Assembly: GCF_020379485.1 (NCBI RefSeq)
Contig: NC_063439.1
Span: forward strand, 19,964,098 to 20,028,097
Source of the DNA: Brassica napus
Lineage: Eukaryota; Streptophyta; Magnoliopsida; Brassicales; Brassicaceae
Reading direction: 5' to 3'
Length of the DNA: 64,000 nucleotides
Part shown: positions 21,488 to 33,222 of the stretch, piece after piece
Layout of the letters: every line of letters starts with the position of its first letter
Numbering within the stretch: position 1 is the stretch's first letter
Notes under the pieces: generated by a model
Database searches by the model: none
What the model saw: only the letters and a program-made list of their open reading frames with translations
What the model was told of the DNA's origin: nothing
Program-made: the position numbers and the translations under genes

Positions 21488-23984
21488 GAGTTTATTACAC
21501 AAATGGGCAGTTTCAAGTTTTCTTTTACACAATAGAGCAGTTCCCACTAAAGAGGTAGTTTTTCAATGGAAAGACTCCAAAAAGCGTAACTGATCGTTTC
21601 ATTTAGTTAGGTTAACTAACCATAAAATTGGTCAACTAAACATTTAAATGCACTTGAGTCCTAATATCTTTCTCTCTCCCTCATCGATTTTACTCCTACA
21701 TTTTTTTCTCAAATCTCACAAGCCATGCTTTTCATGTTCTACAATAGCTTCACATCTATGAACCTAACCAAATAATGAAAATAATCAATATCCCAACGGC
21801 GTATGACCAAATTGTCGTCGAGGACTCGAGCTTTGACGAACTTGAGTTCTGGGTTCGAGAATTACGGAATCCTAGATGATGAAAGCTAAAGAAAAGTTGA
21901 TTCTTTTGGTGCTTGGAGTTGACAGGTCAATAAACGGGTTACAGTCGAAAAGCTCCAATTCATCACCTCCTCTCCGCCCTCAGCTCCTCTGTCCAAGATG
22001 GCGTCGATGTTAGGTCTCGTTCACCGGTGGTCGTTGCTCTTCGTCGCGTCTCGTTAACATCGGCTTCTCCACGTCTCAAGCCCATGACTGCTCCATCTCG
22101 GGTCGTGCTTTCAGCCTTCGCCGCCATAGGAATTAATTCTCATTGCTGTGTCTCTGCTCCGTCGTTGCCTGCTCGCCATCGTCGTCAACGAGATCCAACG
22201 AAAAGATAGACCGAGCGACATCAATGGATGAGTTTCATCTTTTTCAGAAATAGTCCTTCGGTTTTAATTATTTTTATTATGCCCCCAAAATATTAAAATG
22301 TGCAGATTAGTCCCCAAAATCACATTATACATGACATGAGATGTACACGAGTACACGACATGGGATGTACAAAATCACATTGTGTAGAAAACAACAATCT
22401 TTCAGAAATAATCAGCTGGCTTTTGATTATTTTTATTATGGCCCCATAGCATTAAAATGTGCAGATTAGTCTCCAAAAATACATTGTACACGACATAGAA
22501 TACATGAGATCTACACGTGTACACAACCAATTTGTACACGACATAGATGTACACGATTACATTGTACAGAATGTACACGGCATGGGATGTACACAATCAC
22601 ATTGTACATCAAACAATAATCTTTCTATATGGAAGCATGCTCCCATATTGGAATAAATCGATGGGACGAGATTTGCGGAAAATATTTCACAGGCACTGAT
22701 GGTTATGCATTGAAAGCTAGATCTTGGAAGGCTTTTATTCTTTTTAACACTTCTAAATATGTTTGCATGTTTAACATATATACTTTCAAAAGAAATTTAC
22801 ATGTACACATGTTTTCACTATCGATAAGGGCTAATGTGTACAATATACATATCTTATTTTATCAGATGTTTACATGTACACATATGTTTGAGATTGATGT
22901 TAGATGTCCAACATGTTGTAAAGTTATGTACATTCGTTAGTGTACGTGTGTACATGTATACATTAAATGTTGGTAACATATATGTGTACAATACATATGG
23001 TAGTGTACATGTGTACATCACTGAAAAATTAAACTAATTCCATTCAAAGATGAAATGGTAATAGAATATGACTTCATATCATTATACAAAGATTAATGAA
23101 GTTGATTCTCAAATGGTAGTAGAATATGAATTACATATCATTATACAAAGCTTAATGAAGTTGATTCTCAAATGGCAGTAGAATATGACTTTCATATCTC
23201 TTTAACATATACATGCATACACCAACATTTTCGTATACATCATCGTGCTCACCCAATGTACTCGTGTACACAAACAAATGTACATACACAAAACACAAAA
23301 TATATGTTTCGTTTAGATCAAAACCGTATGCAACCTGTATGTATTGAACTTCTTTCTTTCTCTCTGCTCCCATTTCATTCTCTTCAACATTCCCAAGATT
23401 CCCAGATTTCAGATTATGTCTCTCGCTTGAGAATCGGTCTGTCGAAAAAATCCTCCCAGCCAGAAGTTCTTTAAAATCATGAAGGCCATGCGCCTCTTCG
23501 CCGCTCCCCCTCCCCCCTCGATATCCTCCACCGCTTCGTCACCTTCGGAAACACAAAGATATTTATTTAGAAAGGGAAACAAAATAAAAAATCAAAGCAG
23601 TTATCACCCTAATCACCTACGTTCACTTCCACCCACAGACTCCGTCTCCTCGACATTGTTGCCGGAATCTTCAACGTACGTTGTTAAACTCTCTCACCGG
23701 CTGGAAATCGCCTCCTATTCCTCTCAAACAGAGTTTCGAGATTTATTCTCGGTAACTGATGTTTGTCAAAAGGTAAAGGTGACAGTAATTAATAACATGA
23801 CCCCACTACTCCCGTTTTGAAATTCAAAAACCAAACCAAAAAATATAATAAAATAATTAACCTAATTAAATGAAATGACCAGTTACGCTTTTTGGAGTCT
23901 TTCCATTGAAAAACTACTTCTGTAGTGGGAACTGCTCTATTATGTAAAAGAAAACTTAAAACTGCCCATGTGTGTAATAAACTC
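21488..23984. mobile_element. MULE-like element B with long TIRs
   Basis: The inverted repeats are about 120 bases and roughly nine-tenths identical. The left arm begins GAGTTTATTACACAAATGGG, the right arm read inward GAGTTTATTACACACATGGG, and both run through AATGGAAAGACTCC and AAAAAGCGTAACTG. TTCTTTTTT flanks it exactly (21479-21487 and 23985-23993), a perfect 9-bp duplication. The interior has a GC-richer block at about 21950-22210, a partly duplicated stretch at about 22235-22620 and many TGTACA motifs. No transposase was recognised, so it is non-autonomous. The better-preserved termini suggest it is younger than element A. Confidence 0.9.
22318..23300. repeat. TGTACA/GTACAC motif array and tandem repeats in element B
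   Basis: Many TGTACA or GTACAC motifs occur here, as in ATGTACACGAGTACACGAC, TTGTACACGACATAG and CATGTACACATATG. A segment of about 160 bases starting near 22238 is repeated from near 22400 (both contain ATTAAAATGTGCAGATTAGT). Three copies of a ~59-base unit begin at about 23053, 23111 and 23170 (each with ATGG, AGTAGAATATGA-like and CATATC). Confidence 0.75.
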
Positions 23985-23993
23985 TTCTTTTTT

Positions 23994-24555
23994 TATAAAC
24001 TATAAAATGCAAAAGTGTGGTGTGGTGGATTATTAGAGAGTGTGCTTGCAACGCTGGACTTCAAAATCAAAAGTAAATTTAGACCTAGTTTATATTATCG
24101 TGCCGTTCAAATTTAATGGATTTATTATACTTTATATCTTAAATCATGATTTCTCATGTGGTCATCGTTATCGCCTAATGTTAAATTAAAGGATTACAAG
24201 GATAAAAAGGGATTCCAGGCGGTTCAATGATTAAATACTATGAGACCAAACATAAATAGACTGTTGTATGTTATGGGAAAAATCGTTGACTGAGGTTTCT
24301 CTCAAAATCTATTGGCGCTCATATCAGTACTTTGGATCATATCATAAACAATCCACATCGCATATATGTCATTTTGAAAGATGTACCTTGCTTAACATTT
24401 AGACCTTAGTTTCAAAAAAAAAAAAAACATTTAGACCAAAAAAAAAAGATGTACCTTGAAAACGAGTATAAAGGTTAAACTTGGTAAAAGTAAATAAGGA
24501 TTTTTATTTATTTTCCATGAGAGAATGAATATTTTATAAAAGATATATACATTAA
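23994..24555. other. Spacer between MULE B and the next MITE
   Basis: No gene is recognised. An A-tract near 24414-24427 and a second AAAAAAAA block near 24439 suggest an old poly-A retroelement tail, but there is nothing else to confirm it. Confidence 0.3.
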
Positions 24556-25050
24556 AGCATCTATAAATTAATAATCGATAAAGTAATAATCTTTATTAAT
24601 AAATTTTGCCGGTCTTAGCTTGGACCGGTTCAAAATTTGACACAAATTCATAAAATAATAAAATAATATTTTTTTAGAAAAATCTATGTAAATATATGGT
24701 CTCATTAATACTTTATATGTATATATATTTTATATAAGTAAAAACTTATGATTATATTATTTGTTTTATATTCACAATGAAATTATTTTTATATTTTCTT
24801 AGCACTTAATATATTTTTGATGATATTATATCTACACATTTAAGTTCTATGCAATATATAAATTTCAAATTTCAAAAATAACAATTAATGTCTATAAACT
24901 AAAATCAAATATTTTATTTACCTTAGAATAATATATTTTAAAATAAGAAATTTAAATAAAAATTTTTTGTAAATTAATATTTCGTATAAATTAATAATAA
25001 AATTTGAAAGTAGAAACATTATTAATTTATAGAGATTATGTCTCCAATAA
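24556..25050. mobile_element. AT-rich TIR element (MITE)
   Basis: The left end contains CATCTATAAATTAATAATCG and the right end read inward CTCTATAAATTAATAATG. This is the inverted CTATAAATTAATAAT terminus of a common Brassicaceae AT-rich family, with a central CTTGGACCGGTTCAAAA. The interior is non-coding. I could not define the target duplication, so the ends are approximate. Confidence 0.5.
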
Positions 25051-25211
25051 TATAATGATTTGTAGGGTTAGCTGAGTCCCTTATTTTTTTGGTTCTTAAA
25101 GATGAAACTATACTACTATATTTAATCTACTAGGGAGGGACAAAAAGAATGCTATTAACAATTGTTGATGTAACTACTCCATAGTCCATACCATCATTGA
25201 CAAAAGCATTA

Positions 25212-26136
25212 TAAGGTTATGAATGGGAGGCAGGAGAAAGGCAGATCATCTGCTGTTGCAGGAGAACTGCACTTGAATCACACATTCACCATTTTCTGTT
25301 TTTAAAATTTATTTGGCAGGAGAACTGCAAGCAGTTCAGAATTTTTTGTCTTTTTCTGTGAAAAAGCAGATCTCCCACATGCAGTTCTGTCCACTACTAT
25401 TTGGTGATGTTCTCCCACTTTTTTTCTTTTTTGACCAATAAATGATTTTATTACAAATTATTAATATATTTAATAATCTTCTATAATCTTTTATATTTAA
25501 TACTAACCATATTTAAACTACAATATTATACATTTACATAATTAAAAATTCACATATCATATAAAAAGAGAGATAAGTAGACAATGAGATGTTTTTTTAA
25601 TAGAAAATAGAAATATTTGGTTAATTACTAATATTTTCATTTTTTTAATTTTAAATTTTAGTAACATAACTTTAGTGAAATATTTATTGTTATTTACGTA
25701 TTGTATTTGTATATTATGTATATTATTGTTATTTTTATTATTTAAATATATAATATATTTTTAAATTGCTTTTATCATTATAAATTGTAATTAATGTTTT
25801 CAAAATCGGACCAGAGACGGTAGATCAAACTGGTCAGACCGTGACTTATTTTTTCGACTTGTTTCTGGTTGTGTTAAAAACCGGATTTGAGTTATACCGG
25901 TAAATCCAAATAAAAAACCGGTCAAACATGCTAAAATCGTGATCTGATTCGATACTAAAAGCTGGTTTTTAATTAAGTTAAAAATTATAATTTTATAAAA
26001 ATCATAAAAATTTCATACGTTTTCTAATAACCATTTAAATAAATTGAGTTTGTCATATTTTATATCATTTTATTTTGATATCATTTTAGATTCTAACAAT
26101 GATAAAATTGCATGAGAATAATTTTGTAGCTGTACT

Positions 26137-26172
<36 letters not shown>

Positions 26173-26346
26173 ATTAATTAATTTAATGTAAAATTTAAAT
26201 TTAAAATATGGTTGGACCAATTCAACCGTTGTTCTGTCTTTCTCCCACATGATCTGCTTGATCTGCATGATCTGCTCTTAATCTGCTTGATCTGCATGTT
26301 CTGCTTGATCTGCACCGCTTGAACTGCTTTTACCATTCGAACCCTA
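25212..26346. mobile_element. hAT-like non-autonomous element with GATCTGC repeats
   Basis: The left end TAAGGTTATGAATGG and the right end read inward TAGGGTTCGAATGG form short inverted repeats of hAT type. Just inside are clusters of a GATCTGC / GCAGATC-like motif: AGATCATCTGC and AGAACTGC on the left, and a run of GATCTGC, CATGATCTGC and TTGATCTGCATG on the right (about 26258-26318). Subterminal repeats of this kind are where hAT transposases bind. No clear 8-bp duplication was found, and an AT-rich microsatellite sits at about 26137-26172. Confidence 0.5.
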
Positions 26347-27127
26347 AATCTAGCGCCAAGTTGCAATGATTTGGGTGTTAAAAATTGAATTAAATGATCA
26401 ACTAATGTGGAAGGTCCACTTAGAGACGTGATTCCGGATGGTCAGTGGCCGAAGAATCTGGAACTAATGGACAAAATACTAACATATCATTCATAGCAAC
26501 TTGCATATGATTTATTAATGTTCACTACAACTAAAAATAATGAAATTCTATATTATTATTTGAAAAATCAGTTTTTTACGTGTCATATCACATTGATTTT
26601 TAGAATGATTAATTACATTTATCACATTTATTCATTAATTCGTTTTGATAAAAGCTTTGAACAAATATTGAAATCTTAATTTAAAAAAAAAATATAAATT
26701 ACTAATCTATTAATCCCACAATTTGTTTTGTTATTAGTAGTTTAATGTTTTTGTTATAAAAGATACAAGTGATAAAAAAATCATATGAGTAGAAAGCACA
26801 TTTAATAGATATTAATATTAAAAATATACTATATATATGCTGATATCATTTAAATTTAATTATATAACATATCAAATAGAAAAACTAATAAAATTTATTT
26901 ATATGTTCACACCTATTTGATTATATATGTAATAGTTACTGATTTTTTAATTATTAAATATATATTTAGTATTTGATGATATGAAAAAAACATATAATAC
27001 ATAAAATAATTTATGTATATAATTAAGCTAGTAACCTTAACGAAGGAATCAAAATCTTTGGAAAATCAGTGGTATAGATAGTAAATAAAAGGGTATTGCA
27101 GAGGTTAAAATTAGATAGGATCATGCA
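26347..27127. other. AT-rich spacer
   Basis: No coding or named repeat is recognised. It ends in the left target-site copy of the large MULE. Confidence 0.35.
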
Positions 27128-27538
27128 TTAATAGTAGGAGAATTACCACTAATACCACTTTCCTAATACCACTTTTCATTTATACACTAATCAATTATAC
27201 CACCAGATTTTTAATGGTCAAAATACCATTGTACCCTTAAATAATTAAACCTAAACTACTCTCCTTCTTCCCCACGACATGTGTCTCTCGCCGGAGATAT
27301 CGGTCAGGTTTCTCTCGCCGGAGGTATCCTCTCCGATCCGATCGGTGACTGTGAGATCGCAATTGAATACGCCTCTCATTTCAGGTAACGATGAGTGAGG
27401 GATTCGGACTGCTCTCTTCGCCACTGGTGCTTTTGGTCTATAGTAAGCCTTCTTCACACCTTTCATTGTATTGTTGGTTTGATCTAATGATTTTAATTTT
27501 AATTTTCTGCTTTAGAAGTACAAGTCGGAGCACCAGAA

Positions 27539-28345
27539 ATGAGAGAGAGCTCCGATATTAAAGATATAATCTCCTACGGATACGATTTAATCAACTTACT
27601 GAACTCCAAGAACGGATTTGACGTCGTATCGCGCGCAAAGCTTCAACCACTCAATCACTTCGCTTGCGATGAGGATTTCAATCAGATTCAGAAATCTATT
27701 AAAGGTTAGTTTCTTCACTTGGGTCTCTAGAAAACTTCAAAAGACTGATACTTTACAAGAATCAACAATATAAAAGTGTTCAATTTGTTTTGTTTTGTTT
27801 TTAAAAAAAAATGCAGATTGTAAGAAGAAAACAGAGGAAGCTTATTCAGATGAATCAACAGGAGACGATGACATTGAGCGTCTTCAGAAAGAGCTTGATG
27901 AAGATATGTAACTAGAAAGCAAGATAAATGACGAGCTTAGATAAGTGTATATACTTTAGTTTCTAGTCCCTTGGTTCAGTGACAAGAAAAGTCTGTGTTC
28001 TGTCTGTCAATACAATTGTTGCTGATGAACTCAAAGACCTGAATGCACAATGGACATTGGTTGATGAAAAGTGGCAATCTTTAAAGAGTAAAGACCAGAC
28101 GAGTTGAGAGCTGAGTAAGATGCAGTTGCTTCTTCTGAATGTTTGGTAAGATATTGGGCTTCTCAACTCCTCTTTTTATCTGCAGGAAGAAGCTTTCTAT
28201 GTATGCTTGTGTCACAAAGGTTAGAAGCAGACGTTAATGATCCATCAAAGATATCAGGCTGTATCTTTCTATGTATGCTTGTGTCACAAAGGTTATACCA
28301 GAAGAAGACGTTAATGATCGATGAAAGATCTCAGGTTGTATCCTT
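27539..28345 (+). pseudogene. SPC24 kinetochore gene fragments captured in MULE C
   Basis: SPC24 is a subunit of the NDC80 kinetochore complex. Exon-like block 1 (27539-27704) follows an acceptor and reads DIKDIISYGYDLINLLNSKN then ACDEDFNQIQKSI. Block 2 (27817-27942) reads DCKKKTEEAYSDES, then DDDIERLQKELDEDM before an in-frame TAA, and continues KINDELR. Block 3 (about 28016-28080) reads VADELKDLNAQWTLVDEK. Block 4 (about 28192-28255) reads LSMYACVTK and, shifted, NDPSKISG, and is partly repeated at about 28267-28345. The order and sequence match the plant SPC24 homologue (Arabidopsis MUN, AT3G08880, from memory). Introns are retained, and the stop, frameshifts and internal duplication show it is not functional as a full protein. 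Confidence 0.7.
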
Positions 28346-28732
28346 TTTCTTTTCACCATCTCTCTACTTCACGAGTCTCATTCCTTGAGTGTTTTGAATC
28401 CTTGATTTAAAGTATTCATTAGATATGGTTTGAGAAGTTCCAATTAGAGACAAATAAGATGACGGCCTATGAGACATGTATAATGGTTTATAAGATGTTT
28501 ATATTAGTTATAATGGTTTATAAATTATTTGTAAGGAATTATATATAATTTATAAAGGTTTATAAATAATTCTGAAGATTTATAGATCATTTGTAATGGT
28601 TTCTAAGTTATTTATAATGGTTTATATACACTCTGGTCTGGATGATCTTGCAGCAGCTTGCAAGGCAATGGAAGGTGTAGAAGTAATTAATGAGATTTGA
28701 TGTAGGAGAGAATAAAGAAGGGTCGGGTATGG

Positions 28733-28936
28733 CTAACGAAGCGGTTTTCTTTTCCAATCTATTCTCGGAATGGGACTATACTCTTTCGCCAGCCTCATCC
28801 CGTCCTCCACCGTCACCTTGTACTTCAGCAACTCGTCCTCCGTGAAAACCCTTGTCAATGGTCTTTCAACTCGAGCGGAGATCACAGATGCTGCAAATGG
28901 CAGAAAGTCAAAATATTTCACCAAAAGTATAAACAT
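28733..28936 (-). pseudogene. Unidentified captured coding-like fragment
   Basis: An open frame on the minus strand reads RVERPLTRVFTEDELLKYK followed by VTVEDGMRLAKEYSPIPRID. Its charged, helical composition looks like real protein sequence and not random AT-rich translation. I do not recognise the family. Part of the same DNA (28851-28936) lies in the 294-bp direct repeat and recurs at 29145. Inside a gene-capturing MULE, it is probably a fragment of a host gene. Confidence 0.4.
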
Positions 28937-29438
28937 GATCCTGCTAAATATTTATTTGTCTATGGAGTTTGAATATTTTTGCAGGGAGAGCTGTGTGATG
29001 TTGAACAAATGCAACTTATTATAAGCATGTATAAATATTTTATAGGCCCTTATAAAACTCTATTCTATAAATCAATTTATTATTATTTATAATAAATTAA
29101 CTTAGAAATCCTTACAAACCAGTTCATAAACTCTTATAAATTAACTTGTCAATGGTCTTCCAACTCGAGCGGAGATCACAGATGCTGCAAATGGCAGAAG
29201 GTCAAAATATTTCACCAAAAGTAAACATGATCCTGCTAAATATTTATTTGTCTATGGAGTTTGAATATTTTTGCAGGGAGAGCTGTGTGATGTTGAACAA
29301 CGGTAACTTATTATAAGCCTGTATAAATATTTTATAAACCCTTATAAAACTCTATTCTATAAATCAACTTATTATTATTTATAATAAATTAACTTAGAAA
29401 TCCTTACAAACCAGTTCATAAACTCTTATAAATTAACT
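28851..29438. repeat. 294-bp direct tandem duplication in MULE C
   Basis: The unit starting CTTGTCAATGGTCTTTCAAC at 28851 recurs at 29145 as CTTGTCAATGGTCTTCCAAC. The two copies match nearly throughout, through TTTGCAGGGAGAGCTGTG and into the TTATAAA-rich tail. High identity implies a recent event. Confidence 0.85.
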
Positions 29439-32400
29439 TATAAACCTTTATAATAAAAAACCAGTTTATAAACTCTGATAAATCAGTTTATAATCCCTTA
29501 TAAGTTAATTTATAAACCCTTAGAAATTAATTTATAAACTATTTATGAATACTTAAAATTAATAATAGTGATTTACTATCAAAATGACTCATTTATGATT
29601 TCGCATAATCACCTATTGTTCTACAAAACCACATAAAGCAATTGCTAATCATCAATTCAGGCTACAAGATTGATGCATACACATTTCCAATTATTTATAA
29701 ACCATTTATAAACACTTATAAATGACTTATAAACCCTTATAAACCTTATAATTTTTTAAATAATTTTATAAATGAAATAAAGACTTTTATAAATGATATA
29801 TAAAAAACTCTTATAATGATTATTTACAAATTCTTATAAATAAATAGCTGTTATAACAATTATGAAATTTTTTTAAAAAATTATAAACTAATTTTAAAAT
29901 CTATTCTTTTATAGTTTCTATAAATTATTTGTTCTTAACCAATTTACAAACACTTAAGTAATTATAAACTTTTATTAATGGGTACATTTGTTTATAGGAG
30001 TTTATAAATGATACACAAAACCTTCTAAATTCTTACAAAATACATATCAGTTTATATATACTTATAAAATTTTATAAATTAATTTATAAGGTCTTATAAA
30101 CTGATTTATTATTTATAAACTGATTTATGGTTTACAAGGTGATTTTTGGGGTTTTAAGATAATATATTATTTTTATTAACTAATTTTAGTTTTATAAGTG
30201 TTATACACCGATTTATAACCCTTCTGATATTTTTCTAGCAGAATATATATTTTTCTAACAGCTCTAGAAGAGCCTCTAAACCGTTTATATACCTTTTATA
30301 AATTCTTATAAAGCCTTTATAATTTTTTTATAAACCTTTATAAACGGTTTATAAACTATGAATAAATATTTTTATAAATCTTTATAAACTTTTATAAATT
30401 ATATCTTTATAATTGTTTTTATAAATCTTTGTTATAGACCCTTAATTAACATTTTAGAAACCTTTATAAACTTCTACAAATATTTATAAACCTTTATAAA
30501 AGGTTTATAATCTCTTTATAAGTTCTTATTAATTAACCTTATAAAATGATTTATGAACTCTTATAAAATCATTTTTATATTTATAAAATATTTTATAAAC
30601 TCTTATAAACTTTTGTAACTGGCTTTATAAATTCTTATAAGTAGATTTATAGACTTTGAAATAGTTTGTTAACTATTATTACTGATTTTCGAATTACTTT
30701 TTGCTTCTTAATATTACCAAAGATATATCCACTTTTGTAATCATAGGTACGTGAAGCAGAACTAGAGACAAGTGCGAAAACCTCTGGAAAGAGTTAGCTA
30801 TTGCATTTACGTTGAGATTGTTGGTTTTCCATCATAGTATAAGAAACCACAGTGAAGTGAAGTGAGCGTCCCTGCTGTTTTATTGTGTTTTGGATGGCTT
30901 GGAAAGGAAACAACATGTGGATTTGTCTGTTTTGTAACAATAAGATCTTTTCCGTAATGAAGGTAAAAGTCCCAAATAACTTATCTGTTAGGCTCTCTGT
31001 TGCAACCTTGTTATACTATATGTCCAATGTTCTTCACATGCTTCCTTTTAACATGAAAACAAAACATATCTTGATCTTCATCACATGAACCATCAAGAGG
31101 ATGATTCTAGGAAGAAGAACAGACATTTCCTGATTATTTCATAACATTAACCAATCGATAACTTATCTAGAAAAACACACATTATTTATGAAATATTAAT
31201 CATCATTTTAGAAAAAGAAACGTTATGGAAGATGACAAAGTGGTTGATGACAGAACATGAGTTTCTAAGGTTACCAATATTGTTTCTGTAATGTGTGTCC
31301 CACAAAACGTAAGATACATGAGGGAATTTTGCTTGGTAAAACATAAAACAATGAACTTGGTCTAGCAGTTTCACCTGCAGAGAGATTGAAGGACTAGACT
31401 AGTTCAATGAGTAAAGGCATAGAACCAAGTACTTGTGTCAACAGTAACAGTAGCATGTGCATGTTCCATTCCTAGTTGACAATGACATGAAGAAAGATTA
31501 GTAAATGTCTTTGGACAACCAAAGAGAACATAACAGTATCTTGGTAACACCAAAGAACCACTAAGCATTATTGCTTTGCGAAACAATACTCTGGCCTAAC
31601 AGTACTATTACACCACATAACTAAGTTTAAAGCTTTCCCTAAGAAAAAATCATTTCTTTAAGTAACTATCTGAAATCCAACCAGCACATCAAAGTAAGAT
31701 CATGCCCAACTTTCCTCAGTCCCAACAGAACTATACTGATTCATGATAGAAAAAAAAAAGATTAAGTCAAAAGCCTTTTGTCGCTATAAGATCTGAATGT
31801 TTTATTTGATTTGCCTCATTAATAGGCTCCCGAAGTGACGCTGATCGTTATGATTGGAGGCACAATCTCCTTTCCTCCAGCTTTCCTTAGTTTAAAATCC
31901 ACCTTAAACCCTCAAAACGCAGTACCGCATCCATCATCACAAGTTACGATTCACGAGAGGATGCAATGACAACCAGCGAGCTATTCAATCAGCGACGAGG
32001 ATCTCAAATCAGGAGGCTTTCCTCTCTGTCATACAACAGCGGCTAAGCTCCGTGAAAACGGCGAAGCTGAATTTCCATGAAAACGACGAAGCTGAATCTC
32101 CATGAATTTGACAACGAAGCTCTATGAAGACGGCAACAGCTAAGCGCGCTAATTGTGAAGCAAGGTTATATCTTGTACAGAAGTATGAGTCAACATTGTG
32201 GAGGTTTGGAATCCCAGAGAACCGGTCGTGTGAGAGAGATACGGCGGATCTCCGGTGACTCCGAGAAAATCGATCGCCAAAAGAGAGAGATGAAGAAAAC
32301 GATGATTGAGAAAAGATAAGGGAAGGATACTATTGTCTTTTGTCCATTAATGAACATAGTATTTATGAAAATGTCACTAGACTAGTGGTAAAATTGAAAA

Positions 32401-32445
32401 GTGGTATCAAACAAAGTGTAAAAGTAAAATTTCTCCTTAATAGTA

Positions 32446-33085
32446 CATATATAACATTTTAAAACATATATAATTTAATGAAAACGAATTTCCTTTTAAA
32501 AAATGAATTTAATATAAAAGAAAATATCTTTAATATTAATATATCAGTATTAGTTTATATATATAAAGCAAGTAATTTAATAAAGCCGATTTTTATATAA
32601 ATCAAAAAGTAATATAATATATAATTTCTTTAATATAAAATATATCTAAAACTAGAATTAAAGAAAAACTAATTATTTTTTATATATCAAAAGAATGTAG
32701 TATCAAAAAGGAAATATATTTAATATATAAATATATAAAAATTTATTTTATATTTATAACATTTTAACTAAAAAATGAATTTTCTTAAAATCTCAAATTT
32801 AGAAAAAAAATATAATTTTTCCATAAATCACGTTGGTTTTATGACTTTATCAGTTTTCTTATGACATAAAAATTTATAATATCTCATTAGTAAAATAAAT
32901 ACATCAAATTAGTCAGGAATATCTTTTTAAGATTTTTTTGAAAAAATCTTATTTATAAATTTGGTCACGTTAATTAGAAACATTTTCTTGTAGGACATAA
33001 TTTTAAAACATTCTTATTTATAAATTTTTCCCGTTACTCGAACATCATAATTACTTTAAAATTTTATTTTAATCAGTTTTTAATT
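32446..33085. other. AT-rich spacer
   Basis: Extremely AT-rich sequence without a recognisable gene or element end. Confidence 0.35.
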
Positions 33086-33087
33086 TC

Positions 33088-33222
33088 TTTTTTTTTTCAG
33101 CAAGAAATTTACAGACTCATGTTGACTCTGTAAACCATATTGGTAACTCCGCATCCATGTGAACGACAAAGGACAGTTGCTTGCATGCATTACGTGCTAA
33201 GCTATCCGCCCGAAGGATCAGC
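33088..33222 (-). mobile_element. LINE 3' fragment (RNase H C-terminus)
   Basis: Read on the minus strand, this short block translates, with one frame change, as RADSLARNA then QLSFVVHMDAELPIWFTES. This is the conserved tail of the RNase H-like domain of plant non-LTR retrotransposons. Only about 130 bases survive; the rest of the element and its poly-A tail are not seen. Confidence 0.55.

Larger units (their letters stand above)
28470..30660. repeat. TTTATAA / TTATAAA motif-rich tract
   Basis: For about 2.2 kb, phrases such as TTTATAAACTCTTATAAA, CTTATAAACCTTTATAA and GGTTTATAAATTATTTG recur at short irregular intervals. The shared core is TTATAAA and its complement TTTATAA. Density is far above that of other equally AT-rich parts of the window, and the intervening words (AACTC, ACCCT, AACC) vary, so it is a degenerate motif array and not a microsatellite. 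Confidence 0.75.
27137..32436. mobile_element. 5.3-kb MULE-like element C with captured gene fragments
   Basis: The left terminus GGAGAATTACCACTAATACC and the right terminus read inward GGAGAAATTTTACTTTTACA align as degenerate inverted repeats that share ATACCACTTTTCA. TTAATAGTA flanks it perfectly (27128-27136 and 32437-32445), a 9-bp duplication. Inside, in order: a GC-rich entry block (27250-27440), SPC24-like exons (27539-28345), a minus-strand open frame of unknown origin (28733-28936), a 294-bp direct duplication, a long TTTATAA-rich stretch to about 30660, and unidentified sequence to the right end including three imperfect GAAGCT(C/G)-containing repeats near 32060-32130. No transposase was recognised. 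This is a Pack-MULE-type gene-capturing element. Confidence 0.85.

Noticed and set aside
21950..22210. Possible captured gene in MULE B
   Set aside because: The block is GC-richer but I recognise no protein in any frame.
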